Assembly: GCA_003313425.1 (NCBI GenBank)
Contig: NHZP01000008.1
Location: forward strand, 744,001 to 808,000
Origin: Pseudopyrenochaeta lycopersici
Taxonomy: Eukaryota > Ascomycota > Dothideomycetes > Pleosporales > Pseudopyrenochaetaceae
Length of the DNA: 64,000 bases
Direction: 5' to 3'
Part shown: in pieces, positions 33,112 to 45,190 of the stretch
How the letters are laid out: each line of letters opens with the position of its first letter
How positions within the stretch are numbered: the stretch's first letter is position 1
Program-made: the position numbers and the translations under genes
The notes under the pieces: generated by a model
What the model saw: only the letters and a program-made list of their open reading frames with translations
Told to the model about the DNA's origin: nothing
The model's database searches: none

Positions 33112-34549
33112 ATGTCGAGATCGCCCTCACCTGGGGCTGGGGGATGGTCGAGTCCCGGCCTGAACACGCCGTATGATACTGGCGGACGCACCAGTCCTTT
33201 CGCCAACGGGTCCTCATCACATAACGTTACTTGGGCCTCTGCTCAGGCGCGGAGTGCAGAGGTGAAAGGGCACAATGGCTTCAATCCGAGAAACCAGGGC
33301 TTCTTTGGCAAGCATTTTCGACGGATATCGACCAGCTTGCCCTTTAGCTACGGCGAGAAGGAAAAACTTGGCCGTGGCCGGCACCAAGGTAATCAAGTTA
33401 TGCAGTTGCTCAATCGCATTGGATGGAATGTTTGGCGTCTAAGGAGATCAGTGGGAGTGATTTTATTTGTCCTGCTTAGTCTCATTATATTCTACGTTAC
33501 ACGTAAGTTCCCGCCACTTGTACCCGTATACCCAGGACTGACAGTTACAGCTCTACACCGCATGTACAGGCGGTCCTCCGTATTCGGCGGTGGTAGCAAG
33601 TACGTCGTCATCCTTGCGGCGAATCAGGGTGGGGGTGTGATGGAGTGGAAAGGCCCCCGTGAATGGGCGATTGAGAGAGACAGCGTCAAGAACAAAAAGA
33701 AATATACGAAGAAGTGGGGCTACGATTTGGAGATTGTGGACATGAGCACAAAGAAGCGGTATGCGCACGAGTGGAGAGAAAGCTGGGAGAAAGTGGATAC
33801 TATCCGGAACGCTATGCGCAAATACCCACATGCAGAATGGTATGTATAGCATCAAGAACTGGCTTTATTGGCTAAGATATCGCAGGTTTTGGTGGCTGGA
33901 CACGAACACGTTCATCATGGAACCGACCTACTCCCTACAACAGCACATCTTCAAGCGAATTCGAGAGATAACGTACCGCGATATCAACGTTTACAATCCA
34001 CTGAATATTACACATCCTTTGACGGATGAGTACCTGGATCCCGAAACGCGCTCAGCGGTTGGGGATGGCAAGCCTGAATCAATCAACATGTTGATCCCCC
34101 AAGATTGTGGTGGCTTCAATCTAGGCTCGTTCATGGTGCGGAGAAGCGTATGGACCGACCGACTACTGGACATATGGTGGGACCCTGTCGGTTATGAGCA
34201 AAAACATATGGAGTGGGAGCATAAGGAGCAGGACGCTTTCGAGTACATGTACCAAAATCAGCCCTGGATACGTCCACACGTTGCCTTCATCCAGCAACGC
34301 CAGATTATGAGTTTCCCACCCGGTGCTTGCGGAGAAAAGGGCGATGACCCCAACATCCATTATTCAGAAAAGGACAGGGACTTTTTAGTCAACATGGCGG
34401 GCTGCGAATGGGGCCGCGACTGCTGGGCTGAGATGTACAACTATCGCCAGCTCAGTAACCACTTGAACAGGAATCCCTGGGAGAAGTTCAAGGACGGCAT
34501 TAGCGACTTCTTCAAGGGCAAAAAGGAGGAGGAGAAGAAAAAGGCGTAA
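33112..34549 (+). CDS. Golgi alpha-1,6-mannosyltransferase subunit, GT34 (Mnn10/Mnn11 type)
   Basis: Exons 33112-33502, 33551-33839 and 33886-34549 give 447 aa. The start MSRSPSPGAGGWSSPG resembles the N-termini of filamentous fungal homologues. A single membrane anchor (RSVGVILFVLLSLIIFYV) marks a type II Golgi protein. The GT34 core starts at YVVILAANQGGG and includes HAEWFWWLDTNTFIMEPTYSLQ, QDCGGFNLGSFMVRRS and EHKEQDAFEYMY. Mnn10/Mnn11 are parts of the mannan polymerase II complex that extends the N-glycan alpha-1,6 backbone. The first intron (48 bp, a multiple of three and stop-free) is inferred because removal gives the conserved YVTPLHRMYRRSS. The usual DxD is D-T-N here. Confidence 0.88.
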
Positions 34550-35739
34550 TCATCAGCACCAGGGCGGCACACGATTTGCATGAGCATCGCCGGCACGATT
34601 TCTCGCGCCCTTTGGATTTCATCTGCTTTGGGGTTCAGGTTCATGAAATTTGCTATAATACCCATATGCGTAGAAGTTTACGATGTTTGTGGTCGCATCC
34701 TCTTGGCGCAGTTTGGTAGCATTTACTGTATCATATTCACCACCGATATTGGGAGAGCGGCTGCCAGCGAGAAGCAACTCGTTGCGCTCCCATAGAATTT
34801 TCATCTGGTCACCACTGATTGCGGTTCGTTTGATCTTTCAAGTTATGGTTGTTGATGTTCCTGCCTTGGCTCTTAATTCATGCTTTGAAGGGTTGAGGAT
34901 GACGTGATATCTCGAGCGCTACAAGCAGCCTGGGAGGAGACCTCAGCATGACGCTGGGCGTGTTGGGAGTTCTGAATTCAATGATATAGACCGAGAAAGA
35001 AAAGCCTGCGTAGCCATGTCTCGAAAACGAACATATTGATGGCAGCCGACCACCAAGCCATACATATACATGTCTTGAATGCAGGCAGGTGAGCACATTC
35101 TTGACTGCTCAGCCTTTGGTTGGGTGGCCTCTCATTCGTCGACCACCCCCACCCACCGCCATTTGGCCAACGTGACCAGTGCTGGGCTGTGGCATACGCC
35201 AGCACACGAGGCTAGGAACGAGCATCCGTCATCCTTCGCCTTGACTTTGATATATACATTGTTCGTCCTCTTCTGGCTCGGCTTCGATTTCCTTTCTAGA
35301 CACTCACTCGGCGCTCGTCTTCTGCACCCCACTGAACGCGACTCCAGATCTACGCTCCCCGCCGAGACGTCATTGCAGCCAGCCAGCGACCGTGCGCCGG
35401 CCCGGACAGCCATCTTGTCCCATCGCGGCAGTGAGCGGGCTTAGTTCTTATCTCCAACTGCGCTTCTTGCGACAAGTGGACGGAGCGAAGAGGATCTAGA
35501 CGTGTTGTACTGTCGGACCGCAGTGCTTGTCCACCCTTGCAGATCCAAAGCTGTGGATATTGCGACTCCGAACAAAGAACCGACACCAGAACGGGTCCTG
35601 GGTGGTCCACTTCAGCGCATATCTCTCCACCATCGGCCAATATATGGTGTGAGTCTGCGAGGATACACGTTGGAAGGCCGATCTCGCAAGAGCTGTGTTT
35701 ATATTGGGTGTCGCGTCTTTTTGACAAGGTTACACGACG
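34550..35739. other. Intergenic region
   Basis: About 1.2 kb. It contains the GT34 3' UTR and, beyond about 35,260, a C/T-rich stretch likely belonging to the next promoter. No gene recognised. Confidence 0.5.
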
Positions 35740-37097
35740 ATGCATGACCACCGTCCATCACGAGCAGCCAGACAGACCGGAGGGGCTGAGGAGACACATT
35801 ATCAGGACCAAAGCATGGCACCTTCACGGAATCCCTTATCGCCCTCCAGGCAGCATTCAGAAGGTATGCAATATCCACTGCACCTCTTCTATCCTGTTCA
35901 CCTTTATGCTTCCCCTAAAATGATCGCTTTGAAGCTGACATGATGATCCACGCAGAATCATGGGTTGAGATCGAATCAAGGGCTTCTTCTTCCTCGCTTT
36001 CGTCCGCCGCCGACGAAATAATCACTACAGGCCTTACTGTCCAACACGATTCAAACTTGCATAGGCGGAATAGACGCCCACGAGGAGGTGGCCAATTTCA
36101 GATAGGCACAGGGCATCGAATTACAAGCGCAGGGGGGAATAGTAGTCAAGAGGAGTACGAGGAGAGCGAGAGTGAATCAGACCGGGTCATGACGTCTTCA
36201 AACGAAGGTATCCGCCCCTCACCACTGAGACACGAACTACGACGTTCTTCTCGAGGTCAGCAGTCGGTAGCTTCGTCAGAAACCATGTCGGAAAGAGATG
36301 ATGATGAAGACGATGATGAAAACGCAACCGCTGTCAACTATCCTCGATCCTCTAGAAGAGAATTTCAACCAAGACCGAACGCCTTCTCGCACCCAAATAG
36401 CCAACAGGCCATACGTTCGCAGTCTGGAACAGCGTACACGCCTCGACGAAATGCGAGACCGTCCTCACAGCGGCAGCAATCTTATCCTCAGCACACCCCT
36501 TACAATGCTGTTGCCCCAGCCTATCAACCAGATCACGATGAAGCATTGCGTGCGAGCCTATCCACCCTCCTATCTGCTGCCGCTGCTGTAAGAGGTCTTC
36601 CGAAGCCGGGGCAACCCCGCATGAATGCACCTTCGTCCACTCGGATCGACCCAACATCACTGCGCCTGGTTCCAGAGTCAGTGGCTCTGGGCGGTGTGTC
36701 GGAGGAGACAACGTCTTCCCCTCGCACTGCGAGTAGCAGTCCTTCAGACAAGGCAAAACGTAAAGCAAGCCCATCTGCTGTAACTACACGTAGCAGTAGC
36801 AAGGACCGTCGCGCTGTTAAGAAGGCACGATCAAGCGGTCCGCTTATCGAGGAGATCAGCCCCACGCTGCTCACTTGGGTCGTCAGCGCCGGCGTTGTCG
36901 TCCTTGTGAGTGCTCTCAGCTTCTCGGCTGGCTATGTTGTAGGCAAAGAAGCAGGCCATGCTGAAGCCTTGGGCCAGATTGGTGCTGCGGGTACTGACGC
37001 TGGGCGGTGCGGCAAAGAGGCTGCGGCAGGCTTAAAGGGTACTGGCTTGGGGCTGCGCAAGCAGATATGGACTGGAAGCGCTGGTATTCGAGCGTAA
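35740..37097 (+). CDS. Ser/Arg-rich fungal protein with C-terminal membrane segment
   Basis: Exons 35740-35863 and 35956-37097 (92-bp intron) give 421 aa. Splicing joins SRQHSE to ESWVEIESRASSSSLSS, replacing a misleading ATG inside the intron. The first ~340 residues are low complexity: Ser-rich and acidic (SERDDDEDDDENA), with basic KAKRKASPS and SKDRRAVKKARSS patches that could act as nuclear signals. One hydrophobic segment (about 351-373, LLTWVVSAGVVVLVSALSF) is followed by a Gly/Ala tail of about 45 residues. The layout suits a tail-anchored ER or nuclear-envelope protein. No known domain was recognised. A second in-frame Met lies 25 codons downstream. Confidence 0.72.
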
Positions 37098-37805
37098 TTA
37101 CATTGCATTCCAGGGGTTTTGAGCACGAGGCCAATAGTAATGCTGATAACACAGGATAAGTGTATGAATCAGCATGGCTAGGAGCAAGCATACACTGAGA
37201 AGGTATAATCCTTTGGCTTTCTTTACGTTTTCATGAACAGCGTTTATCATCGTCCTTCATAGCATTCTTCGTCTTCAGATGGCGCTGGCTTGGCGTCATG
37301 GTTCTGGGTTAAGCATGTGCATGCTCTGGAGTTGTGATTGCGGTCCCAATTCTGCTGTTAGGCTGATGGCATCTCTTCGGCGATATAGATCGTTGTACTT
37401 GAGGTTCTCAGATTTATGGCATGCTCGCAGGCACATCGACCGTCGACAAAACATCTTGTTTAAACTCTAATTTGACCAATTGTTTACTTACTATCAATCC
37501 TCGCAACGGATCTCTCCGCCGCCACCGTCGCATCTGCAACTTCTAGGGGTGAAGGAAACAATAAATCATACGAGTTGCGATTCGCTTGCTGGCCCGCCCT
37601 TCTGAAATGGGGGGAGCTGAGTGTGTGGCGGCGAATCGCAATACTTCAGATCAGCCGCATGTTGCCAAGTACATGAACATTTGGTGTAAAGAAGCGAAGG
37701 AAATGTGATTATCTCTGGCCTCAGGAGAACGTCAAATGTGTAAATAAGTATGCAGACGCAATGTTGATATCGCTGTTTTTTGGGGCATTGTCTCATCGTT
37801 CAAGC
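37098..37805. other. Intergenic region
   Basis: Some 700 bp between the Ser-rich gene and the multi-pass protein gene. No coding feature recognised. An in-frame upstream ATG at 37761 could extend the next gene by 15 codons. Confidence 0.5.
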
Positions 37806-39830
37806 ATGATCGCCCACCACTCTCCTTGGCCAAAGGTCTTCATATTTGTCTATTGCATCCTTGCCTTCCACTCCTTTGCTGAAGCGTCATCCATTCACAG
37901 GCACCCGATAGAGTATAAATTTTTGAGACGCAATGCGACCTGGACTTCCAATAATGCAGGAAACATTACTTTGCCATCGAACATTACCGATTCCACAGCC
38001 AACGGAACATATTGTAGGGATTTGACACCCACGGCCTTTTTTGATGTGTGTGTGCAAAATTGTCTCTTTAAGTCATGGGCCATGCCGATATACAGCCAAA
38101 TACTTTAACGTGGCTAACTCATTGAGCAGAATGTCGATTCTTCGTGTCATTCATATATAGAGTCACTGCAGACCTGTCCCGACAAAGGGCTTACGCCTCA
38201 GATACGCCACCAGCTTGCTACCGCAGTCTCTAATTGCTCCATGAATGTGTAAGCAGGCCTTGTGGTGCGGCTATCTTAGATGCGTGCCTAACCGTGGCAC
38301 TAGGTACATTGACAGTTTTAATTGCTCGGATTCAGAAGACCTCAATAGCGGGATGTCGATTTTGTATATGGCAACAATCACGAACAGCACAGGAATAAAT
38401 TCTTTAAGACCGGTAATTCCAGTAGTAGCTAGTCAGACGTGCAACTATCCAGAGTTTATGCCGGTAAGAATGTGACAAAAGAAGGATCTCTGTCGCGTAT
38501 CTCACCATGGCCTTCGCTGAACATACGATAGCTCACTATGTGCAGATATTCAACGATTCGACACGCTTTTTCCTCGAAACTGATTCGCCCCGAACATCCT
38601 GGGCAATCGAAAAGACGTACGTACAAGCGCTTGGAATTTGCAAACGGTCTGAGCTCACGCTGATGACTTTTTTTTTTGCACAGTCCAACCCAATACCTTC
38701 GATGTGTTGCTCAACGCAAGCTGGAGGACGTCGGTTCCTGTGTCTCCACAACGATCCGCAAACTTCGGTGGCTGCCACCAGGTCTACTTATCTACGGAGG
38801 TGGCAGCTCATGTCCCCGTCTCAGCACCCTGATCGCCTCGACGATGATCAACATACTCATTGAGATTGTGCATGTATGCCTTGAGATATGGTGGCTTAAG
38901 CGAAGGCCATCCGAAAAGCGGTTCTCGTGGTACGTAAGATTGGATTACAGACTGCACATGAGGCACCCATTTACTAACTCTGTGCCCCAAATTGATAGGG
39001 TTGATCTTTACCGCGCATTAATAGTCGGCTTCGGAATACCCTTGCTAATGGCGTACACGCTGTCTAAGTCTTCTGTAGATAATTCGTTGATATCTTCCCT
39101 AGGAATCTTCCTCATGACACCAAAAGCCGCCCCCGTCATAGCCCTTCTCAGTGGCATGTTCCTTGGAAAGGGATTTGGCAGCCAGGTACTTCTTGTTGAT
39201 TCGCTGGTCAGCATCGCTGGTTTCTTACTCATGGGAACACTCACCGACATGCTGAAAGGCCCTCGGGTTCCTCCCTCCATTGCAAGCGCAGACCAGCCGG
39301 CAGGATTGGGGCTGGTATATCTTGGATTGTTCCTAACAACACTTCCTGGTTTCGCCATTGGAGTTCTCTATTTCTTCACTGGTAACGCAATCATCCCTCT
39401 CGTTCTAATTTCCCTTCTTCTGAAGATGTCCGTGTTTGCAAAGCTTGCGTTCAGGATATGGATAGCGTGGATCTGTTTCTTCGCTTTCTTCTTCGCTACC
39501 CCCTTCCTGGCAATATGGGAGATTGGATGGAGGGTTTTTGTCAAGGACAAGGAACGCGTTTTCCCTCCACTCCGCTTCTTCAGGCGACTTTTCGGTGAGG
39601 GGGCACATTGGATTGCCTTGGTGGGACGATATTTTGTATACTGGGTCTGGGTGGGTCTCATGTTCACTGTTTTCGTGGGAAGGTGGATGTTCATAGTCAA
39701 CACCCTTCAAGCTGCCGGAGACGCCTTTTGTCCATCAACTTTGACACCAACAGTTGTGAGTGGAGCTTTGGTGACTTTAGCGGCTGTTGCTGTAAACTTT
39801 GCGCTTCGCGTCTTTGGTCTGATACCTTAA
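37806..39830 (+). CDS. Unrecognised multi-pass membrane protein with Cys-rich N-glycosylated ectodomain
   Basis: Best model has six exons: 37806-38045, 38130-38248, 38304-38463, 38546-38616, 38684-38929 and 38999-39830, 555 aa. The signal peptide lies around KVFIFVYCILAFHSFAEASS. The ectodomain (about 30-270) has many sequons (RRNATW, GNITL, SNITD, NGTY, SNCS, FNCS, TNST) and about ten Cys. Around eight hydrophobic segments follow, for example LIVGFGIPLLMAYTL, IALLSGMFLG and WICFFAFFFATPFLAIW. Intron ends are GT-AG with CTAAC branch sites; the first donor (GTGTGT at 38046) is the weakest and could move slightly. The last intron is 69 bp and stop-free, so retention would keep frame. I recognise no family; a receptor, transporter or channel are all possible. 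Confidence 0.62.
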
Positions 39831-40557
39831 TTACTTTCATTACTCGCAAGGAGAAGTTTGGACTCTGTTAAAAAGCTTCCGTTCATTCACAAGCGATAGA
39901 CGAAAGCCAAGCTAATATAATGACTTCCATTATGACTAGAACAGAAGTCTATGCTGTATTCAAACTTTGATCTTGGTTCGTTCCCAATGTGCCGTTTCCT
40001 TTTTTTTAGAAGACTACCTCACAGTCCAATTTCGAAGCCAAAACCACGTCAGGCAGTGGCACCCTCAAGTAAGTAAACTGAGGGAAAGCGAGATTATTAC
40101 TTCTGAAAGTAACCATAATTCTTCACATGTAATTAATGCGAGGAGAAAGTCGAAGTAGTTTCCAGGGAAGTAGTTGTCTCGAGGTTGGGCTGGAAAACTA
40201 TGTGTAGCGGATAGGGAGGCATCGCGTGTTAGAATACCACAATTCCCTCGTATCTTCCTAATCCCTATCCTACCAGCCGTTCGCCCTAAGTTGCGCTACT
40301 CCTCATTTTTCTCTTGTCGCGATGATTAATCCAATCTCTCGCAAACATAAGATTGTGCTCTTGATTTCCTGCAATTCGGAGCCGGGCATTCCTTCTTTGT
40401 CACATTTCATGACGTTTGGACCTCGGCAAAACTGTCGAGCTCCTCACGCCAATCATGACTCTCCAATGAGCATGACATGTTATCAAACATGGAATCCATA
40501 ATCCGACCGAGACACATTCAAATTCTCTTTCTTCAATTCCACGTACCAAATTAGATC
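39831..40557. other. Intergenic region
   Basis: About 730 bp before the thiolase-like gene. T/C-rich near its right end, as for a promoter. No other feature seen. Confidence 0.5.
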
Positions 40558-42385
40558 ATGGCTGCCAGCGAAACACCCGTAATTATTGGCGTAGGCGACA
40601 TCAAAAATCGCTCTACGGCCGTGGATGATGCAAAGGAGCCCGCAGCTCTTATGCTTGAAGCTATTCAGATTGCCATAAACGACACTTCATCCACTTCAGC
40701 GACCAAACTTCAGTTGGCAATCGACAGCATTGATGTCGTCAAGACATGGACGTGGCCGTACCCGGACTTACCAGGCCTACTGGCACAGAAGCTAGGCGTT
40801 GACGCCAAGTGGAAGAGATATTCAGAACATGGAGGTGACAAGCCAGGCAAACTTTTCGATGAAGCAGCGAAGAGAATAGCTAAAGGAGAGTGTAATGTTG
40901 CGGTTGTTACTGGAGGTGAAGCGTTAGCGTCACGTGGGTACTATTCATTCTTCAACCACAGCTGCGATTACCTAAGCGATGATGTGCTGATTATATCTAG
41001 TATCTGCTTGTGCTGCAGCGAAGAAACTTCCTCCACCTGGTTGGACAACACCGTCTGAGGCCGTTGACTCTGTCTTCACGCCCACTGGCCGGGACCTGGG
41101 AAACAGTACCATCTCCTCCCTTTGGCAATCGCTATCAACCACTCACGGAACTACAGATCTCGGCGCTATCCACAAGATAGGTGCTCCAATTCACGTGTAT
41201 CCGTTGTATGAGAACGCTTTCCGGGCACACCGGGGTCAGAGCCTCAAGGCAAATCATGAGGAAAGTGCGAAATTGTACGCGGACTTTTCAAAGGTCGCCG
41301 AGGGAAATGCGTATGCGTGGAACTCTGGAAGAGCAGATAGTGAAGAAGTGATCAAGAAAGTTGGAGAGAAGAATCGGATGATCTGCTATCCTTGTAAGTT
41401 TTTGCCTTTGCTATTACATTTGGAGAGCAAACTATGCTGACGAAACGAAAAGACCCGCTCCTCATGAACGCATTCAACACAGTCAACCTTGCATCTGCTC
41501 TAATTATAACATCTACTTCCTTTGCCAAATCTCTCGGAGTGCCAGAGTCGAAATGGATCTATCCTCTCGGTGGAGCGGGTACCAAGGACTCAGATGAATT
41601 CTGGAAACGACCCAACTTTTACTCTTCACCTAGCATATCTCGGTCTATCGATGCCAGCCTTAAAGTCTCTGGCGTGACGAAAGAAGACATCGGTCTTGTA
41701 GACATATATTCTTGCTTCCCCATTGTACCCAAGATAGCTGCCCAGCATCTCGGCCTGCCCATAGTGGACGGAAAGAAATTGACATTACTCGGCGGTCTGA
41801 CAAGCTTCGGTGGCGCTGGTAACAATTATTCGATGCATGCGCTCACAGAAATGACGAGACAATTAAGAGATGGGAAAGCAAAGGGAAAGAAAGGACTAGT
41901 GTTATGTAACGGAGGCGTACTGAGCTACCAGTATGTTGTCGTGTTATCAAAAGAGCCTAGGAAAGAGGGAGAGTATCCTAAAGAAAACCCACTTCCGCAG
42001 CAAATCACGGATGTTGCAACGCCACAACTCGTTCTTGACGCGGAGGGAGAAGCAGTCGTTGAGGTACGTAAAAGTAACTCCGCGCCACATTTTTCTGTGT
42101 CTTGGTTGCCTTGGGTCTGGCTTCCTCTTTACGAGAAATGCTGACACACTCTAGACATACACAGTCGAATTTAACCGCGACGGCACGCCTCTCCGTGGCC
42201 ACATAATCGGCCGTCTGAAAAGCAGCCCAAACACACGTTTCCTCGCAAATCATGGCGATGAAAACTCTCTACGGCAAATGGCAGGCGGAGCGACCGAGAT
42301 CGTAGGCAAAAGTGGGTGGGTATGTCAAGATGCCCAGACTAAAGGAAGAGGGCTCTTTACTTTTGACAAGCCTGCAAAGTTATAG
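40558..42385 (+). CDS. Thiolase-like (SCP2/acetyl-CoA acetyltransferase-related) protein with PTS1
   Basis: Exons 40558-40933, 41001-41393, 41453-42063 and 42155-42385 give 536 aa. The thiolase fold shows in PVIIGVGDIKNRS at the start, VAVVTGGEALAS, VDIYSCFPIVPKIA, and SFGGAGNNYSMHA, where His matches the thiolase C-terminal His. LVLCNGGVLSYQ matches the second catalytic Cys region. The usual N-terminal nucleophile (xxCSSG) is not visible at the aligned place, which reads SEHGGDKPGKL. The C-terminus is DKPAKL; AKL is a peroxisomal targeting tripeptide, so peroxisomal location is likely. A role in acyl-CoA metabolism is inferred. It is convergent with creB. Confidence 0.85.
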
Positions 42386-42788
42386 CATGGTCTCATACAA
42401 GTGAAACGAAATGAAACTTAAACTTCTCGAATTAAGAAACGTCTCATCCATGAATCATGCATGCGTACGAGACCTCGTTCAGAGAAAATGGTACATTTCG
42501 TCATCTCCTGCAGAAAGCAGAGAGATGTTTAACTGACTGCTCGCTATGTATCTCGATCCAAAAGAGAATATGCACATTATCCCGCCAACAACGAGGAATA
42601 AATACAGCGCTTTCGTAAAGCATGCCATGCCATGCCACACCTCAGCACACCAAATAATGTCATGCCATGCCATGCTTCCCGAGGAAATGCCTCCACCAAG
42701 CTGGAAGTTGGAAGCTGAAACTTCAAGATTGGCCCACGAATAGACCAACCGCGTCGCCATGGAACCTTTTTGAGAATCGCACAGCCGC
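42386..42788. other. Convergent 3' intergenic region
   Basis: 403 bp between the thiolase-like and creB stops. It contains both 3' UTRs and two clusters of a CATGC repeat. Confidence 0.55.
42621..42675. repeat. Two clusters of a CATGC pentamer repeat
   Basis: Three tandem copies at 42621-42635 and three at 42661-42675, separated by 25 bp of unrelated sequence. It lies in the convergent 3' region. Function unknown. Confidence 0.5.
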
Positions 42789-45190
42789 CTAGAACTTGAA
42801 CGTACTCTTCTTCCTCCCAAGACTAAATCGGTTCTTACTTTCCTTCTCTTGCCCCTCTTCGCTCTCCACTTGGCTCGCCTCTCCACTCTCCTCGTGCTTG
42901 TCTTTATTGCCCCAGAACTTTGGCTTTCCTTTCAGGCTCATTGAAGAATGTCTGAATCGGTTGAGACCACTCATGCCCTTGACACTTCCAAAACCATTCG
43001 CTTGCTTGTCCTTTTCTCCGCCCTCATTATGTGTAGCGTCCCCGTTCTTCTCACCGCTCGCTAAGCGCTTTTTGTCCTCTTCAGCGGCTGATGCCTTGCT
43101 AGCTGCAAGGACGGCGCGGAGCTCTTCTTCCTGTTTGCGGTAGTTTTCGCGGCGCTGATTCTCCATTTCTTTGCGCTTTTGCTTGGCTTGTTTTTCGAGC
43201 TCTTTCGCTGCAGCCTTTGCCTCTTTCTCTTCCTTTCCTTCTTTCTTGAAGAGCCCGAGGTTACTCTTCTTTGCGCCTAGAACCGGAATATGGGTTGAGA
43301 CGTGTTCGACGGGGTTGTGTTCGTTGGTCCTTTGGGGTTGAGCGAGAGGTGGGGCAGTGGCGGCGTGATCGAGACTGGCGAATTGTAGTTCTTCTTCTTC
43401 GACCGTGGGAGTTGATGCATTGTGAACAGGATGGTGTGCGTGTCCGTTTGCGTGGCCATTGACTTTCGGTGTGCTTATGGTCACAATCTCTTGGTTAAGC
43501 TCCGTTGCTTGCTTAGCTGCGGCGAGTCCATCGGCCTCTTGCTCCTTCATCATGGCCTCCTCAGTTGTTTCTTGGTAGAAAAGGACATATGCACATGCAA
43601 GAACGTTTTCGCCACCGAAGAAATTCCGGACATATGCTTTGTCCACAGGCTCTACCATCTCGTCATCAAATAGCAGCCAGCCTCTATCTTGTGTCTTGAT
43701 GATTGATACGTAGTGACCATGATATGGACCACCGCCGATGTGTACGACTACCGCGTACAGCTCGTACAGCCTATCTGGGTCCTCTGCATCGTCGGTTGTG
43801 TTGAACAATCGGAGGTAGAACGGATATACTACGCGGTGAAACAGCTTTTGCAACCGTTGTAAATCTTCGGTGTACTTGAATCGCTTCAAATGCAGGGCGA
43901 GGATCTTGGGTAACCGCTTTATTTTCATCCTCTTCTCTGCCTCTTGCAAGCCTCCGCAGTTGTCGCAGTGGAATTTGTTTCGTTCACAAAGCATCTCTTC
44001 TTCGGAGAACTTCCGCAGACAGCTAGTCACGGATGAATGTTGCTCGAGGTCGACGGACAGGTCCAAGAATGCCTCGTCTCGCTGGGATGTGTTCTCGCAT
44101 GTAAGACATCGTGTCTCTGATGTTAGAGTGCCCTCAAAGAGCTCATGAACCCAGCCTGTGTTCGACTTGTTTGACACGGTCGAACTTCGGTCCGGTACTA
44201 CGTCTCCCGAAGTGATAGTCTGCCCGATTTGTTCCGACTCACCAAGCTCTGTTATGCGGTTCTTGGAGAACTGCTCTACATTCTCTACAACTTCATTCAG
44301 CAATAGGTTCAGGAATTCGTGTGCGTCCTGGTGCATTGGCGTCCTAAACATTTCGTTGTCTCGCCGCAGGATTTCGAGCAGCTTGTGTGGGCTCACGACG
44401 CCTATCCGTGACGAGTGGGCGATGACGGCCTCGAATATGTCTTTTAGCGATGAGAATAAAGATCCGTTCATGCCGTATGCATCTGCGTTTTCATAGTCCA
44501 TCTGCAGTACCGGGCCCGCTGCCAAGGCCTGTTTCTTCTTGTACTCGGGTGAGTCCTTGTTGTCCTCGGGCTTGTTGCCTGGGGGCTGGCCTGGGGCGCC
44601 TGGAGTGGTTGCTGGCTTCCCTGGCGTCTTTGCATTGGGGCTGGACAGCGAGTTGCGCCCCACTGGCGAGAGAGCCGAGTTCTGGCCATTTGGGAGGTTC
44701 GTGTTGAGGCGTGGGAGCGTGGACGAGGCGGGCCGCTCGAGGGCTTCTGGGGGCGACCGAGAGGGGAAGTTGATGACCTGTTCTCGAAAGGGGACTGAGT
44801 AGTATAGACATTGGACTATGGAGTTGCAGTAACTGGCATAATGGGTGAGTGCAGTGCTAGAGGCGGGTGGAGGAGGAGAGGTACCATGTGCTGCCAAACT
44901 GTGGGACAGGGCTGGTCAGCGTGCGGACTCCCGAAGAGCAATTACTGCGCAGCACTCACATTCTCGAAGCCAAAGAACTTGTCGCTGCCGTCGCCGCGCA
45001 GAGGCCCCGCGTTGGCTAGCAGCTTCTCCAGCGGAGTCGTTTCCGGGGCATGGGGATCCTTCTTGACAGGTGGGATGCCGGTTGCTGGGCTTATCGGGGC
45101 CTGCGACGGTCAGCGGCAGGCATTGCGAGGGTGCAGGGTGGGCAGGATACTCACAGCGCCCGACTTGATACGGCTGAAGAAGCCAGACAT
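42789..45190 (-). CDS. creB: Ubiquitin-specific protease CreB (USP12/46 type), carbon catabolite repression
   Basis: Exons 45190-45155, 45085-44960, 44898-44885 and 44832-42789 give 739 aa. Exon 3 is 14 bp, encoding FGSTC with the Cys codon split by the next intron. The Cys box reads [17 protein letters not shown] (C59). The His box reads [11 protein letters not shown] (H432). A zinc-ribbon pair (CLTCENT, CDNCGG) and [14 protein letters not shown] are present. The C-terminal ~200 residues form a Lys/Glu-rich coiled coil ([16 protein letters not shown]), as in Aspergillus CreB. CreB works with the WD40 protein CreC to deubiquitinate regulators of carbon repression. An insert of about 60 residues rich in Pro, Gly and Asn lies just after the Cys box (about 85-145). 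Confidence 0.93.

Noticed and set aside
45061..45101. Earlier acceptor for creB exon 2 at 45102
   Set aside because: It produced a frame giving non-homologous sequence; the acceptor at 45087-45086 restores the conserved [10 protein letters not shown] and [10 protein letters not shown] segments.
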